NCBI RefSeq assembly: GCF_000022085.1
Contig: NC_011894.1
Span: 5,292,001-5,356,000, forward strand
Source: Methylobacterium nodulans ORS 2060
GTDB lineage: Bacteria > Pseudomonadota > Alphaproteobacteria > Rhizobiales > Beijerinckiaceae
Length of the DNA: 64,000 bases
Direction: 5' to 3'
Part shown: in pieces, positions 1 to 9,456 of the stretch
How positions within the stretch are numbered: position 1 is the stretch's first letter
Layout: the number at the start of each line of letters is the position of its first letter
Translations under genes and position numbers: made by a program
The notes under the pieces: generated by a model
Told to the model about the DNA's origin: nothing
Seen by the model: the letters and a program-made list of their open reading frames with translations, nothing else
The model's database searches: none

Positions 1-162
1 GCTGCCCTCCCCTTCCGAGACATGGGCGCCGAACGGCGCTCGCCAAGGCGGCAATGGGTGGGGTGATGGGCAAGGCCGCCGCGGCCAGGCTTGGGGCCGG
101 GCTTGGCACGCAGAGCGATCCTAAATCGAAACCAGCGGTCGTGGAGGCCGGAACGGCCCTCA
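1..162. other. Non-coding stretch at window edge
   Basis: No credible gene is seen. Open frames here have no ribosome binding site and no recognisable domain. The stretch runs into the palindromic repeat that begins near 163. It may hold the end of something lying outside the window. Confidence 0.4.
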
Positions 163-343
163 ATCGAAACTGATGTGCGTGGAGGCCGCCCCGCTCCTCA
201 TGCTGAGGTGCAGGCGATCGAAGATCGCGCAGGCTGCCTCGAAGCACCCCGGGCCGGTAATCCCGGCCACCCGCGTCTCGGATCAGCGGTCAGGCGTGCT
301 TCGAGGCAGCCTGCGCGATCTTCGATCGCCTGCACCTCTCAGC
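163..343. repeat. Dispersed palindromic repeat, family A, copy 1
   Basis: A long inverted repeat: arm 202-247 is the near-perfect reverse complement of arm 296-343, with one 2-nt insertion in the right arm, giving a stem of about 45 bp around a 48-nt centre. The lead-in TGCGTGGAGGCCGCCCCGCT (174-193) recurs near 43361 and, inverted, near 55215. The arm contains the module GGCGATCGAAGATCGCGC, which is also present at 10411-10428. It carries no coding potential and sits downstream of fdh1A, so it could act as a terminator or RNA-stability element. Confidence 0.75.
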
Positions 344-429
344 TTGAGGAGGGTTCAGCCCCCCAGAAATGGACGATCCTGAATGATGCCCCGCAGCTCA
401 CAGGAGAACGCCGCCACCGGCCCATCACG

Positions 430-459
430 AAAAGGCCGACCGGCACAGGGCCGGTCGGC
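430..459 (-). terminator. Rho-independent terminator of fdh1BA
   Basis: Stem arms GCCGACCGG (435-443) and CCGGTCGGC (451-459) enclose a 7-nt loop. On the minus strand the stem is followed by CCTTTTCG. It lies 55 bases beyond the fdh1A stop codon in the correct orientation. Confidence 0.75.
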
Positions 460-514
460 ACGATCGATCAGGACAAAGGCAGGCAGGTCGCGACGATCCG
501 TCGCCCCGCCGCAA

Positions 515-3481
515 TCACTCCGCGGCGATTGAGGAGGCGGCGAGCGGCACCACCCGGGCGGCGCAGAACTTGAATTCCGGGATCTTGCCCAGCGGGTCGA
601 GCGCCGGGTTGGTGAGCAGATTCGCGGCCGCCTCCGCGTAGCAGAACGGCATGAACACCATGCCCTCCGGCACGTCCCGGTCGGAGCGCACCGTCACCTC
701 CACCGCGCCGCGCCGGGTCTCCAGCCGGATCCGGTCGCCCGGACCCACCCCCAAGCGGCCGAGTTCGCGCGGGGCCAGGAAGGCCACCGCCTCGGGCTCG
801 AGCGCGTCGAGCACGCCCGCGCGCCGCGTCATCGAGCCCGTGTGCCAATGCTCCAGCACGCGGCCCGTCGAGAGCACCATCGGGAACTCGCTGTCGGGCA
901 CCTCGTCCGGCGGCACGATCGCGGCCGGCACGATCTTGGCCCGCCCGCTCTCGGTCGGGAAGCCGGCGTAGAAGATGATCTCGTTCCCGGGCTCGTCCGG
1001 GGCATCGACCGGGTAGGTCACCGCCCCCTCGCGCTCCAGCCGCTCCCAGGTGATGTTCTTGAGCGACGGCATCACCCGCGTCATCTCGGCAAAGACGTCG
1101 GCCGGGCCGCGATAGTCCCAGGCCAGGCCCATGCGGCGCGCCAGCTCCTGGATGATCCACCAGTCCTGGCGCGCCTCGCCCGGCGGGGGCACCACCGGGC
1201 GGGCCATCTGCACCCGCCGGTCGGTATTGGTGAAGGTGCCGGCCTTCTCGGCGAAGGCCGAGGCCGGCAGCACCACGTCGGCGTGGAAGGCGGTCTCGGT
1301 CAGGAACAGATCCTGCACCACGAGGTGGTCGAGCCGCGCCAGGGCGCCGCGGGCGTGGTTGAGGTCGGGATCCGACATCGCCGGATTCTCGCCCTCGACA
1401 TACAGGCCGCGGATCTCACCGGCATGGATCGCCTTCATGATCTCGACCACGGTCAGGCCCTGCTGGGGATCGAGGGACTGGCCCCAGAAGGTCTCGAACA
1501 GCTCCCGCACCGCCTTCTTCTCGACCGACTGGTAGTCGGGATAGACCATCGGGATCAGGCCGGCGTCGGAGGCGCCCTGGACGTTGTTCTGGCCGCGCAG
1601 CGGGTGCAGGCCGGTGCCGGGCCGGCCGATCTGGCCGGTGGTGAGCGCCAGCGCGATCAGGCAGCGGGAATTGTCCGTGCCGTGCACATGCTGGCTCACC
1701 CCCATGCCCCAGAAGATGATCGAGGCCCGCGAGCGGGCGTAGAGCCGCGCCACCTCGCGCAGGGTCTCGGCCGGGATGCCGCAGACGGGGGCCATCCGCT
1801 CGGGCGTGAATTCGCGGATGCGCTCCTTCAGCGCGTCGAAGTTCTCGGTGTAGCCGGCGATGTACTGCTGGTCGGTGAGCCCCTCCGCCACGATCACGTT
1901 CAGCATCGCGTTCAGCATCGCCACGTCGGTGCCGGGCTTGAAGGCGAGGTGGCGATGGGCATGGCGCGACAGCACCTGCCGGCGCGGATCCATGATGATG
2001 AGCTTGGCGCCCCGCTCCTTCACGGCATTCTTGATGAAGGTGGCGGCGACCGGGTGGTTCACGGTCGGGTTCGCCCCGATGATGACGATCACCTCCGCGT
2101 CGAGGGCGGCCGAGAACGGGGCCGAGACGGCGCCCGAGTTCAGCCCCTCCATCAGCGCCGCCACCGAGGAGGCGTGGCAGAGCCGGGTGCAGTGGTCGAC
2201 GTTGTTGCTGCCGAAGCCGAGCCGGACCAGCTTCTGGAACAGGTAGGCTTCCTCGTTCGAGCCCTTGGCCGAGCCGAAGCCGGCGAGCGCGTGGCGCCCG
2301 TGCGCCTCGCGGATCCGCCGCAGGCCGCCCGCCGCGCGCTCCAGCGCCTCCTCCCAGGTCGCCTCGCGGAAATGCGTCCAGGGATTGGCCGGATCGACCT
2401 GGTCGTTGGCGTCCTTCGGGACGTTGTCGAGGCGGATCAGCGGCCTCGTCAGCCGGTGGGGATGGTGGACGTAGTCGAAGCCGAAGCGCCCCTTGACGCA
2501 GAGCCGGTTGTGGTTGGCCGGGCCGTCAATGCCCTCGGCGTAGACGATGCGGTCGTCCTTGACCTTGTAGGAGACCTGGCAGCCGACGCCGCAATAGGGG
2601 CAGAGCGAATCGACCGCGCGGTCCGGATAGACCACGCGCTCCTGCGCCTCGTTGAGGTAGGCGGCCGGCATCAGCGCGCCGGTCGGGCAGGCCTGGACGC
2701 ACTCGCCGCAGGCCACGCAGGTCGACTGGCCCATCGGGTCGTCGAAGTCGAACACCACCTTGGCGTCGGCATTGCGGTAGGCCATGCCGATCACGTCGTT
2801 GACCTGGACCTCGCGGCAGGCGCGGACGCAGAGGTTGCACTGGATGCAGGCATCGAGGTTCACCCGCATGGCCGGATGGCTCGCATCCGGCTGCCAGCGC
2901 GCCTCGGACGGGAAGCGGCTCTGCGTCACCCCGACGCCATCGGCCTGGGCCCAGAAATGCGAGTCCGGGTCGTGCGAGGTCGCGCGCTCCGGCTGGTCGG
3001 CGACGAGGAGCTCCATCACCATGGCGCGGGCCTTCACGGCCCGGTCGCTCTGGGTCTTCACCTTCATGCCGACGGCCGGCACGCGCTTGCAGGAGGCGGC
3101 GAGCACGCGCTCGCCCTCGATCTCCACCATGCAGGCGCGGCAATTGCCGTCCGGCCGGTAGCCCGGCGCGGGCTTGTGGCAGAGATGCGGGATGGGATTG
3201 CCGAGGCGCTGGGCCACGGCCCACAGCGTCTCGCCGGGGCGCGCCTCGACCGGCTCCCCGTCGAGTTCGAACACCACGCCCGGGATGCCCGCCGGCATCT
3301 CGCGCAGGGACAGGGTGCCGCTGGGCGCCGGCCCGGCCTGGCCGCCGGCCTTGGTGCCCTGCGAAGAGGCGCCGCCCGCCTGCGGCCGGCCCCCTGAGCC
3401 GCCGGCATCCTGCGGGGCGGACGGGCCGGTCACGAGCGGGTCGCTGCCGGCCGGATTGCTGTTCTGGGTGCCGCTGCTCAT
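515..3481 (-). CDS. fdh1A: NAD-dependent formate dehydrogenase, alpha (catalytic) subunit
   Basis: Cytoplasmic catalytic subunit that oxidises formate to CO2 and passes electrons to the NADH-forming beta subunit. The 988 residues match the size of Methylobacterium FDH1 alpha. Order of sites: a low-complexity Gly/Pro/Ala leader (1-60), an N-terminal [2Fe-2S] domain (C101, C114, C117, C131), two [4Fe-4S] sites (CIQCNLCVRAC from C212; CVACGECVQAC from C255), a fourth cluster (CPYCGVGC from C294, with C328), then the bis-MGD domain. The metal ligand is cysteine (C435 in HCTRLCH), not selenocysteine. There is no Tat signal, so the enzyme stays in the cytoplasm. FDH1 of Methylobacterium is a tungsten enzyme; metal choice here is inferred from the family. 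It is the second gene of a two-gene operon, 31 nt after fdh1B. Confidence 0.96.
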   Translation of the reverse strand: MSSGTQNSNPAGSDPLVTGPSAPQDAGGSGGRPQAGGASSQGTKAGGQAGPAPSGTLSLREMPAGIPGVVFELDGEPVEARPGETLWAVAQRLGNPIPHLCHKPAPGYRPDGNCRACMVEIEGERVLAASCKRVPAVGMKVKTQSDRAVKARAMVMELLVADQPERATSHDPDSHFWAQADGVGVTQSRFPSEARWQPDASHPAMRVNLDACIQCNLCVRACREVQVNDVIGMAYRNADAKVVFDFDDPMGQSTCVACGECVQACPTGALMPAAYLNEAQERVVYPDRAVDSLCPYCGVGCQVSYKVKDDRIVYAEGIDGPANHNRLCVKGRFGFDYVHHPHRLTRPLIRLDNVPKDANDQVDPANPWTHFREATWEEALERAAGGLRRIREAHGRHALAGFGSAKGSNEEAYLFQKLVRLGFGSNNVDHCTRLCHASSVAALMEGLNSGAVSAPFSAALDAEVIVIIGANPTVNHPVAATFIKNAVKERGAKLIIMDPRRQVLSRHAHRHLAFKPGTDVAMLNAMLNVIVAEGLTDQQYIAGYTENFDALKERIREFTPERMAPVCGIPAETLREVARLYARSRASIIFWGMGVSQHVHGTDNSRCLIALALTTGQIGRPGTGLHPLRGQNNVQGASDAGLIPMVYPDYQSVEKKAVRELFETFWGQSLDPQQGLTVVEIMKAIHAGEIRGLYVEGENPAMSDPDLNHARGALARLDHLVVQDLFLTETAFHADVVLPASAFAEKAGTFTNTDRRVQMARPVVPPPGEARQDWWIIQELARRMGLAWDYRGPADVFAEMTRVMPSLKNITWERLEREGAVTYPVDAPDEPGNEIIFYAGFPTESGRAKIVPAAIVPPDEVPDSEFPMVLSTGRVLEHWHTGSMTRRAGVLDALEPEAVAFLAPRELGRLGVGPGDRIRLETRRGAVEVTVRSDRDVPEGMVFMPFCYAEAAANLLTNPALDPLGKIPEFKFCAARVVPLAASSIAAE

Positions 3482-3512
3482 GGTGTCGCTTCCGCTGCCG
3501 AACCCGCAATCC

Positions 3513-5231
3513 CTACTCGGCCGCCACGGGCCGCGGGGTCGGGAAGAGGTCCGGGAAATATTTGATGAGGCTGGTGACGGGATTCGCGGCCGCCTGCCCC
3601 AAGCCGCAGATCGAGGCGTCGCGCATGCATTGCGAGAGCTCGCCGAGGAGGTCGGTGTCCCAGACCCCCTGCTCCATCAGCCGGCGCGCCTTGCGGGTGC
3701 CGACCCGGCAGGGCGTGCATTGGCCGCAGGATTCGTCCTCGAAGAACCGCATCAGGTTGAGGGCGGCGCCCCGCAGATCGTCCTGGTCCGAGAGCACCAC
3801 CACCGCGGCCGAGCCGATGAAGCAGCCGTATTTCTCGAGCGTGCCGAAATCGAGCGGGATGTCGTCCATGGCGGCCGGCAGGATGCCGCCCGAGGCGCCC
3901 CCCGGCAGGTAGGCCGCGAAGCGGTGGCCCGCGGCCATGCCGCCGCAGAACTCGTCGATGAGCTCGCGGATGGTGAGGCCGGCCGGCGCGAGCTTCACGC
4001 CGGGCGCGGCCACCCGGCCCGAGACCGAGTAGGAGCGCAGCCCGGTGCGGCCGTTGCGGCCGTGGCTCTTCCACCAGGCGGCCCCCTTCTCGATCAGGTC
4101 GCGCACCCAGTAGAGGGTCTCGACGTTGTTGATCAGCGTCGGGCGCCCGAACAGGCCGACCTGGAACGGGAAAGGCGGCTTGTGGCGCGGCAGCCCGCGC
4201 TTGCCCTCGAGGCTCTCGATCATCGAGGATTCCTCGCCGCAGATATAGGCCCCGGCCCCGCGGCGCAGGTGGATGCGCGGGCCGCCCGGCGGGAGCTTGG
4301 CGAGCTCGCGGGCCAGGATCGCGCGGGCGATCGGGTACTCGTCGCGGATGTAGAGGTAGATCTCCGCGGCCTCGACCACATGGGCGCCGATCAGCGTGCC
4401 TTCGAGGAAGCGGTGCGGATCGGTGTTGAGGTAGAGCTGGTCCTTGAAGGTGCCGGGCTCGCCCTCGTCGCCGTTGACCGCCATCAGCCGCGGCCCCGGC
4501 TCGCCGCGCACCGAGCGCCATTTGCGCCCGGTCGGGAAGCCCGCCCCGCCGAGCCCCTTCAGCGCCCCATCGTCGAGGATGGCGAGCACCGCCTCGACCG
4601 TCAGCTCGCCGGCGCGCAGGCGCTCCAGGGTGCGGTAGCCGCCCGCCGCCCGGTAGGCGTCGTAGTCCACGTAGTCGGGGATGTGCGGGTGGGTGTCGCC
4701 GGCCGCGACCGCCGCCTTCACGCGCTCGGGCGTGGCCCGGGGCAGGAAGTTGTGGCCGACCTCCGCCGCCGGGGCGTGATCGCAGAGGCCGACGCAGGGC
4801 GCGCGCACGACGCGCACCGGCCCGCCGATCTCGGCCTGCAGGGTGGCGAGCAGCGCCTCGGCCCCGTGCATCGCGCAGGTGAGACTGTCGCAGACGCGCA
4901 CCGTCAGGGCCGGAACCGCCGCCTCGCCCTCCTTCACCACGTCGAAATGGGCATAGAAGGTGGCGGTCTCGAACACCTCCGCGAAGGCGAGCCCCATCTC
5001 GTCGGCGAGCGCCGCGAGATGGGGAGCGCTGATCTGGCCATAGGTGTCCTGGATGAGGTGAAGGTGCTCGATCAGGAGGTCGCGGCGGCGCGGCGCCTCG
5101 CCGAGCAGGGCGGCGATCTCCGCCTTGGCGCGCGGGTCGACCTGGCGCCCCTTCGGCACGGGCCTGGCCCGCTCGCGGCCCCGTCCGGGATGTTCGAAGC
5201 GCTGTACGCGCGACACGTCGTGCTGGCTCAT
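3513..5231 (-). CDS. fdh1B: NAD-dependent formate dehydrogenase, beta (NADH-forming) subunit
   Basis: A NuoE-NuoF fusion of 572 residues, the length of Methylobacterium FDH1 beta. The N-terminal thioredoxin-like [2Fe-2S] part carries CDSLTC and CVGLC. The NuoF part has the FMN/NADH motifs LGGAGFPTGRKW and GDEGEPGTFKD, the loop GAYICGEES, and the C-terminal [4Fe-4S] site ESCGQCTPCRVG with a later cysteine. It takes electrons from the alpha subunit and reduces NAD+. The frame is open 36 codons further upstream, but that extension has no domain. The ATG at 5231 starts MSQHDVSRVQRF and gives the family length. Confidence 0.95.
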   Translation of the reverse strand: MSQHDVSRVQRFEHPGRGRERARPVPKGRQVDPRAKAEIAALLGEAPRRRDLLIEHLHLIQDTYGQISAPHLAALADEMGLAFAEVFETATFYAHFDVVKEGEAAVPALTVRVCDSLTCAMHGAEALLATLQAEIGGPVRVVRAPCVGLCDHAPAAEVGHNFLPRATPERVKAAVAAGDTHPHIPDYVDYDAYRAAGGYRTLERLRAGELTVEAVLAILDDGALKGLGGAGFPTGRKWRSVRGEPGPRLMAVNGDEGEPGTFKDQLYLNTDPHRFLEGTLIGAHVVEAAEIYLYIRDEYPIARAILARELAKLPPGGPRIHLRRGAGAYICGEESSMIESLEGKRGLPRHKPPFPFQVGLFGRPTLINNVETLYWVRDLIEKGAAWWKSHGRNGRTGLRSYSVSGRVAAPGVKLAPAGLTIRELIDEFCGGMAAGHRFAAYLPGGASGGILPAAMDDIPLDFGTLEKYGCFIGSAAVVVLSDQDDLRGAALNLMRFFEDESCGQCTPCRVGTRKARRLMEQGVWDTDLLGELSQCMRDASICGLGQAAANPVTSLIKYFPDLFPTPRPVAAE

Positions 5232-5425
5232 GGGGCTACCGTACCAGCTGGCATACAAAATACAAGGATCCGCACAGAGGCGCTCGCGGGGTGATTTCGC
5301 CGGGCGGTGTTGCGCGTGATGAGGCGGGGGGCTCGCCAAGGTCTCGCCCCGATCGTCGCGCCCGGCGCGACGAACCGACCCTCGTTCAGACAGATAGCAT
5401 AAGGGCTTGCGCGCGCCTGCGTCAG
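5232..5425 (-). promoter_or_regulatory. fdh1 leader with candidate promoter and TTGTAT direct repeat
   Basis: Read on the minus strand, CTGACG (5420-5425) and TATGCT (5396-5401) are 18 nt apart, a plausible sigma-70 pair. Close to the start codon is a direct repeat TTGTAT-TT-TTGTATG-like block (complement of about 5252-5267), the most AT-rich stretch of the leader and a candidate operator. Both are by eye only. Confidence 0.35.
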
Positions 5426-5459
5426 GAGCCGGCGCCCCCTACCAAAGTCGAATGCAGGG

Positions 5460-5753
5460 CTATTGGCCACCGAAAGCGCGAAGCGGCCGGCCGGCTTCCG
5501 ACCGGTGCACCAGACGCACGCGCCCTTTCGCCGCGTCGATCTCTGCGAGGCGCGGGCCGGCGACCGCGTCGAGGGCTTCCTCGAAGGCGTCGAGGACGGC
5601 GTTGACCGCATCGAGCCCGTCCGGCCACGCGGCGGAGAGCCGCGCTTCGAGATCCTTCCGCATGGTGGCGGTCAGCGGTGGGCGCGTCTCGGCCGCGTAG
5701 GCTTCCGCGGTGATCCGGGCCCAACCGCGAGCCGTCCTCTCCGTCTCCGGCAT
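5460..5753 (-). CDS. Hypothetical protein, 97 residues
   Basis: Not recognised. It is a small acidic/alanine-rich predicted helical protein, MPETERTARGWARITAEAYA and onward, without membrane segment or signal peptide. It is chosen over overlapping frames because its composition is balanced (many Asp, Glu and Leu) while the competing frames are Arg/Pro-rich shadows. It lies between the usp gene and fdh1B on the same strand, with 228 nt before fdh1B, so it may be expressed independently. Confidence 0.55.
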   Translation of the reverse strand: MPETERTARGWARITAEAYAAETRPPLTATMRKDLEARLSAAWPDGLDAVNAVLDAFEEALDAVAGPRLAEIDAAKGRVRLVHRSEAGRPLRAFGGQ

Positions 5754-5841
5754 GGGCGCTGCTCCCTCGCGTGGCGGGAGGAGAAACGCGCGAGGGCCGG
5801 ATTCGTCCCCCCGGCCTTGTCGGCCCGGACCGGGGTGCGGT

Positions 5842-6657
5842 TCAATGGCTCATCAGGCAGCAGGCCGTGGCGGTCTGCAGGATCTCGCGGGTGACGCCGC
5901 CGAACAGCCATTCGCGCAGGCGGCTGTGGCCGTAGGCGCCCATCACCAGGAGATCGGCCCGCTGCGCCGCCGTGTTGGCGAGGATCGCCGCACCGGCGCG
6001 GATCTCGGATTCGGGCACGGTCTTCGCCGCCGCCGCGACGCCATGCCGGACCAGGAAGTCGGCCACGTCCCCGACCGCCTTTGCGTCCGTTTCCGGCGCG
6101 ATGCCCAGCACGAGGACGTCGCTCGCCCGGCGCAGCAGCGGCAGGGCGGCGAGGACGGCCCGGCGCGCCTCCGGCGTGTCCTTCCAGGCCACCACGGCGT
6201 GCTCCGCCCGCATGCGGGTTAGACCCGGCGGCACGACGAGGATCGGGCGCCCCGCCTCCATCAGCAGCGGCCCGGGCGGCACGCCGAGCGGCCCCGCATC
6301 GCCGTCCCGCGCGCCGTGGCGGCCCACCACCAGAAGGTCCGCGGCACGGGCCTGGAGGGCCAGATAGGCGATGCCCGGCGCGATCGCCGAACGCCACGCC
6401 GTCTCGGCGTAGGAGTTCGCCGCGCGCTCGAACAGGTCCCGGGCCTGGCCCAGCTCTTCCACGACGCGGTCCTTCTCGGCCTCGAAGATCTGTTCCACCT
6501 CGGCGATGTCGGCGGCGGTGACCGGATCGGGCACGTGGCGTGCCGCCACGCCGATCAGGCGGGCGTCGAACCGGCCAGCGAGATCGGCCGCGAGCTGCAC
6601 GCGCGCTGCGGCGGCGGGGCCGAGATCGAGGGAAACCATGATGCTGGCATAGGTCAT
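5842..6657 (-). CDS. Universal stress protein, tandem two-domain type
   Basis: Two UspA folds in one chain of 271 residues. The first starts [13 protein letters not shown] and contains [13 protein letters not shown]. The second contains [18 protein letters not shown] and ends with the ATP-binding type loop [20 protein letters not shown]. The start at 6657 is preferred over one six codons upstream because GGAGAG lies 8 nt before it. Tandem USPs are induced by stress and often sit near low-oxygen respiration genes. Here the gene is divergent from ccoN across about 216 nt, which suggests shared control, although no FNR/Fnr-type TTGAT-N4-ATCAA box is clear. Confidence 0.9.
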   Translation of the reverse strand: MTYASIMVSLDLGPAAAARVQLAADLAGRFDARLIGVAARHVPDPVTAADIAEVEQIFEAEKDRVVEELGQARDLFERAANSYAETAWRSAIAPGIAYLALQARAADLLVVGRHGARDGDAGPLGVPPGPLLMEAGRPILVVPPGLTRMRAEHAVVAWKDTPEARRAVLAALPLLRRASDVLVLGIAPETDAKAVGDVADFLVRHGVAAAAKTVPESEIRAGAAILANTAAQRADLLVMGAYGHSRLREWLFGGVTREILQTATACCLMSH

Positions 6658-6873
6658 GGGACTCTCCGCAGCCACGACTGTGCGGTTCTGATCCTGCTCC
6701 CCGCGGACGGAGGCGGCGTTGATTCAGCGCAAACCCGCCACCCGGTCTCGCGCATCATGGTCCGGCCAACCGGCTCGTCGGGCGTCCGCTTGATCCACAT
6801 CAAGGCCGGGGGGCGGGGCGTGCCGGATAAGCGCTGGTCCGCGCGGCGATCCGCGCCTTCCCGCGAGCGAGCC

Positions 6874-8526
6874 ATGGCCTCAGCCCCTGCCAGCAAATAC
6901 ATGACCGAGGGCGAGGCCGGCCTCAGCGCGGCCCTCGCCCTCGGCTTCCTCCTCAGCCTGGTCGCCGCCGCCAAGGCCGTCGACGCCCCCTTCGCCGCCC
7001 ACGCCCTGCTGTTTGCCGCCGCCAGCGCCGCCGGCCTCCTCGCCATCCTGCGCCGCTACGCCGCCCGCGGGCCCGATCCCATCCCGCAGGAGATCGCCGG
7101 CAAGCCCAACTACGCGCTCGGCCCCATCAAGGTCGCCGCCCTCGCCGCCCTCGGCTGGGGCCTCGCCGGCTTCCTGGTCGGCTGCCTGATCGCCTTCCAG
7201 CTCTGGGCCCCCGCCCTCAATCTCGGCCTCGACGCCACCACCTTCGGCCGCCTGCGCCCGCTGCACACCTCCGCGGTGATCTTCGCCTTCGGCGGCAACG
7301 TGCTCATCGCCACCTCCCTCTACGTCGTGCAGCGCACCTGCCGGGTCCGGCTCGCCGGCGACCTCAGCCCCTGGTTCGTCGTGCTCGGCTACAACCTGTT
7401 CATCGTGATGGCCGCCACCGGCTACCTGATGGGCGTCACCCAGTCCAAGGAATACGCCGAGCCCGAATGGTACGCCGATCTCTGGCTCACCCTCGTCTGG
7501 GTCGTCTATCTCCTCGTCTTCCTGGCCACCCTGCGCAAGCGCAAGGAGCCCCACATCTTCGTGGCCAACTGGTTCTATCTCGCCTTCATCGTCACCATCG
7601 CGATGCTCCACATCGTCAACAACCTCGCGCTCCCGGTCTCGCCGTTCGGCTCCAAGTCCTACCCGATCTTCTCCGGCGTCCAGGACGCGCTGATCCAGTG
7701 GTGGTACGGCCACAACGCCGTCGGCTTCTTCCTCACCGCCGGCTTCCTCGCCATCATGTACTACTTCATCCCGAAGCGGGCCGCGCGGCCGATCTATTCC
7801 TACCGGCTCTCCATCATCCACTTCTGGGCCCTGATCTTCATGTACATCTGGGCCGGGCCGCACCACCTGCACTACACCGCGCTGCCCGACTGGGCCCAGA
7901 CGCTCGGCATGACCTTCTCGGTCATGCTGTGGATGCCCTCCTGGGGCGGCATGATCAACGGCCTGATGACCCTCTCGGGCGCCTGGGACCGCTTGCGCAC
8001 CGACCCCATCCTGCGCCTGATGGTGGTGTCGCTGGCCTTCTACGGCATGGCGACCTTCGAGGGCCCGCTGATGTCGGTCAAAGCCGTCAACGCGCTCAGC
8101 CACTACACCGACTGGACCATCGGCCACGTGCATGCCGGCGCGCTCGGCTGGGTCGCCTACATCTCGTTTGGCGCCCTCTACTGCCTGGTGCCCTGGCTGT
8201 GGAACCGCCGCGAGGTCTATTCCCTGCGCCTGGTCGAGTGGCACTTCTGGCTCTCGACGCTGGGCATCGTGCTCTACATCTGCTCGATGTGGGTCGCCGG
8301 CATCATGCAGGGCCTGATGTGGCGGGCCTACAACAGCTTCGGCTTCCTCGAATACTCCTTCGTCGAGACGGTCGCGGCGATGCAGCCCTACTATCTGGTG
8401 CGGGCGCTCGGCGGCACGCTGTTCCTGATCGGCGCGCTGATCATGGCCTACAACCTCGCCATGACCATCCGCGGCCGGGAAGCCCCCGCCCCCGTCCCCG
8501 GCGCCGCCCTCGCGCCGGCCGCCTGA
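6874..8526 (+). CDS. ccoN: cbb3-type cytochrome c oxidase subunit I
   Basis: Catalytic haem-copper subunit of the high-affinity terminal oxidase in the inner membrane, 550 residues with about 12 hydrophobic segments. Visible ligand regions are [15 protein letters not shown] (low-spin haem His), [15 protein letters not shown] (CuB His), [14 protein letters not shown] (His pair) and [12 protein letters not shown] (haem histidines). The frame is open to 6316, but the family-like N-terminus begins at ATG 6874. It is first gene of ccoNOQP, followed after 27 nt by ccoO. Confidence 0.96.
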   Translation: MASAPASKYMTEGEAGLSAALALGFLLSLVAAAKAVDAPFAAHALLFAAASAAGLLAILRRYAARGPDPIPQEIAGKPNYALGPIKVAALAALGWGLAGFLVGCLIAFQLWAPALNLGLDATTFGRLRPLHTSAVIFAFGGNVLIATSLYVVQRTCRVRLAGDLSPWFVVLGYNLFIVMAATGYLMGVTQSKEYAEPEWYADLWLTLVWVVYLLVFLATLRKRKEPHIFVANWFYLAFIVTIAMLHIVNNLALPVSPFGSKSYPIFSGVQDALIQWWYGHNAVGFFLTAGFLAIMYYFIPKRAARPIYSYRLSIIHFWALIFMYIWAGPHHLHYTALPDWAQTLGMTFSVMLWMPSWGGMINGLMTLSGAWDRLRTDPILRLMVVSLAFYGMATFEGPLMSVKAVNALSHYTDWTIGHVHAGALGWVAYISFGALYCLVPWLWNRREVYSLRLVEWHFWLSTLGIVLYICSMWVAGIMQGLMWRAYNSFGFLEYSFVETVAAMQPYYLVRALGGTLFLIGALIMAYNLAMTIRGREAPAPVPGAALAPAA

Positions 8527-8553
8527 TCCCCTCGCACACGAAAGACCCCGGCC

Positions 8554-9297
8554 ATGGCCCTCGCCCCGCCCGGCCTCTGGAAGAGGCACGAGCTCTTCGA
8601 GACCAACTCCATCCTGCTGCTGCTCGGCACCCTGCTCGTGGTGGCGCTCGGCGGCCTGATCGAGATCGTGCCGCTGTTCTACCTCAAGAGCACCATCGAG
8701 ACGGTCGAGGGCGTGCGGCCCTACACGCCGCTCGAACTGGCCGGCCGCAACATCTACGTGCGCGAGGGCTGCTATCTCTGCCACAGCCAGATGATCCGGC
8801 CGCTGCGCGACGAGGTCGAGCGCTACGGCCATTTCTCGCTCGCCGCCGAGAGCCTGTACGACCATCCCTTCCAGTGGGGCTCGAAGCGCACCGGGCCGGA
8901 TCTCGCCCGGGTCGGGGGCAAGTATTCGGACGAGTGGCACCGCGAGCATCTGCGGGATCCGCGCGCGGTGGTGCCCGGCTCGATCATGCCGGCCTATGCC
9001 TTCCTGGAGCGGCCGCTCGAGGCCGAGGCCATCGCGGACGACCTCGTGGCCCAGCGGCGGCTGGGCGTGCCCTACAGCCCGGCGATGATCGCCCGGGCCC
9101 GCGCCGACCTGCACGCCCAGCTCGATCCGGACGGCCCGGGCGCCGCCGGGCTGCAGCAGCGCTATCCCGGGGCGGGGCTGCACCGGCCCGGCGGGCGCGG
9201 CCCGGTGAGCGAGCTCGATGCCCTGGTCGCCTACCTGCAGGTGCTGGGCACCATGGTGGATTTCAAGCTCTACGACGCGCAGCAGAACCTGAGGTGA
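8554..9297 (+). CDS. ccoO: cbb3-type cytochrome c oxidase subunit II (monohaem cytochrome c)
   Basis: A membrane-anchored cytochrome c that feeds electrons to CcoN. One N-terminal transmembrane helix (about 20-43), then the periplasmic domain with haem site [12 protein letters not shown] and a probable Met ligand in [11 protein letters not shown]. Its 247 residues are normal for the family. Confidence 0.96.
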   Translation: MALAPPGLWKRHELFETNSILLLLGTLLVVALGGLIEIVPLFYLKSTIETVEGVRPYTPLELAGRNIYVREGCYLCHSQMIRPLRDEVERYGHFSLAAESLYDHPFQWGSKRTGPDLARVGGKYSDEWHREHLRDPRAVVPGSIMPAYAFLERPLEAEAIADDLVAQRRLGVPYSPAMIARARADLHAQLDPDGPGAAGLQQRYPGAGLHRPGGRGPVSELDALVAYLQVLGTMVDFKLYDAQQNLR

Positions 9298-9301
9298 TGC
9301 C

Positions 9302-9451
9302 GTGAGCTACGATCTCGCCGCCCGCTTCGCGCAGACCAGCGGCCTTCTCTACTTCGTGGGGCTGTTTGCCGGCGCCCTCCTGTACGCGCTGTGGCCGCGC
9401 CACCAGGGCCGGTTCGACGCCGCCGCCCGCCTGCCGCTGGATGAGGAGTGA
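9302..9451 (+). CDS. ccoQ: cbb3-type oxidase small subunit CcoQ/FixQ
   Basis: A 49-residue protein starting at GTG 9302: VSYDLAARFAQTSGLLYFVG, then a single hydrophobic helix ending ALLYALWPRH and an acidic tail LPLDEE. Position (4 nt after ccoO, 5 nt before ccoP), one transmembrane helix and size identify CcoQ, which stabilises the complex. The alternative reading that the operon lacks ccoQ is ruled out by this frame. Confidence 0.88.
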   Translation: MSYDLAARFAQTSGLLYFVGLFAGALLYALWPRHQGRFDAAARLPLDEE

Positions 9452-9456
9452 GCCCC

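Noticed and set aside
163-343. CRISPR array suspected from repeats at the window start
   Set aside because: Two inverted arms, not direct repeats with regular spacers; no cas genes in the window.
431-436. Selenocysteine in either formate dehydrogenase (UGA-coded)
   Set aside because: Both active sites carry TGC cysteine codons (residue 435 of FdhA1 and ICHSTT in the exported enzyme); coordinates given here are only placeholders near fdh1A's end.
842-3397. 851-codon open frame antisense to fdh1A
   Set aside because: His/Arg/Gly-rich translation without domains, opposite a clear formate dehydrogenase; a high-GC shadow frame.
6880-9183. 767-codon frame antisense to ccoNO
   Set aside because: Composition is Gly/Glu/Arg/His repeats from reading GC-rich third positions; the sense strand carries haem and copper ligands.
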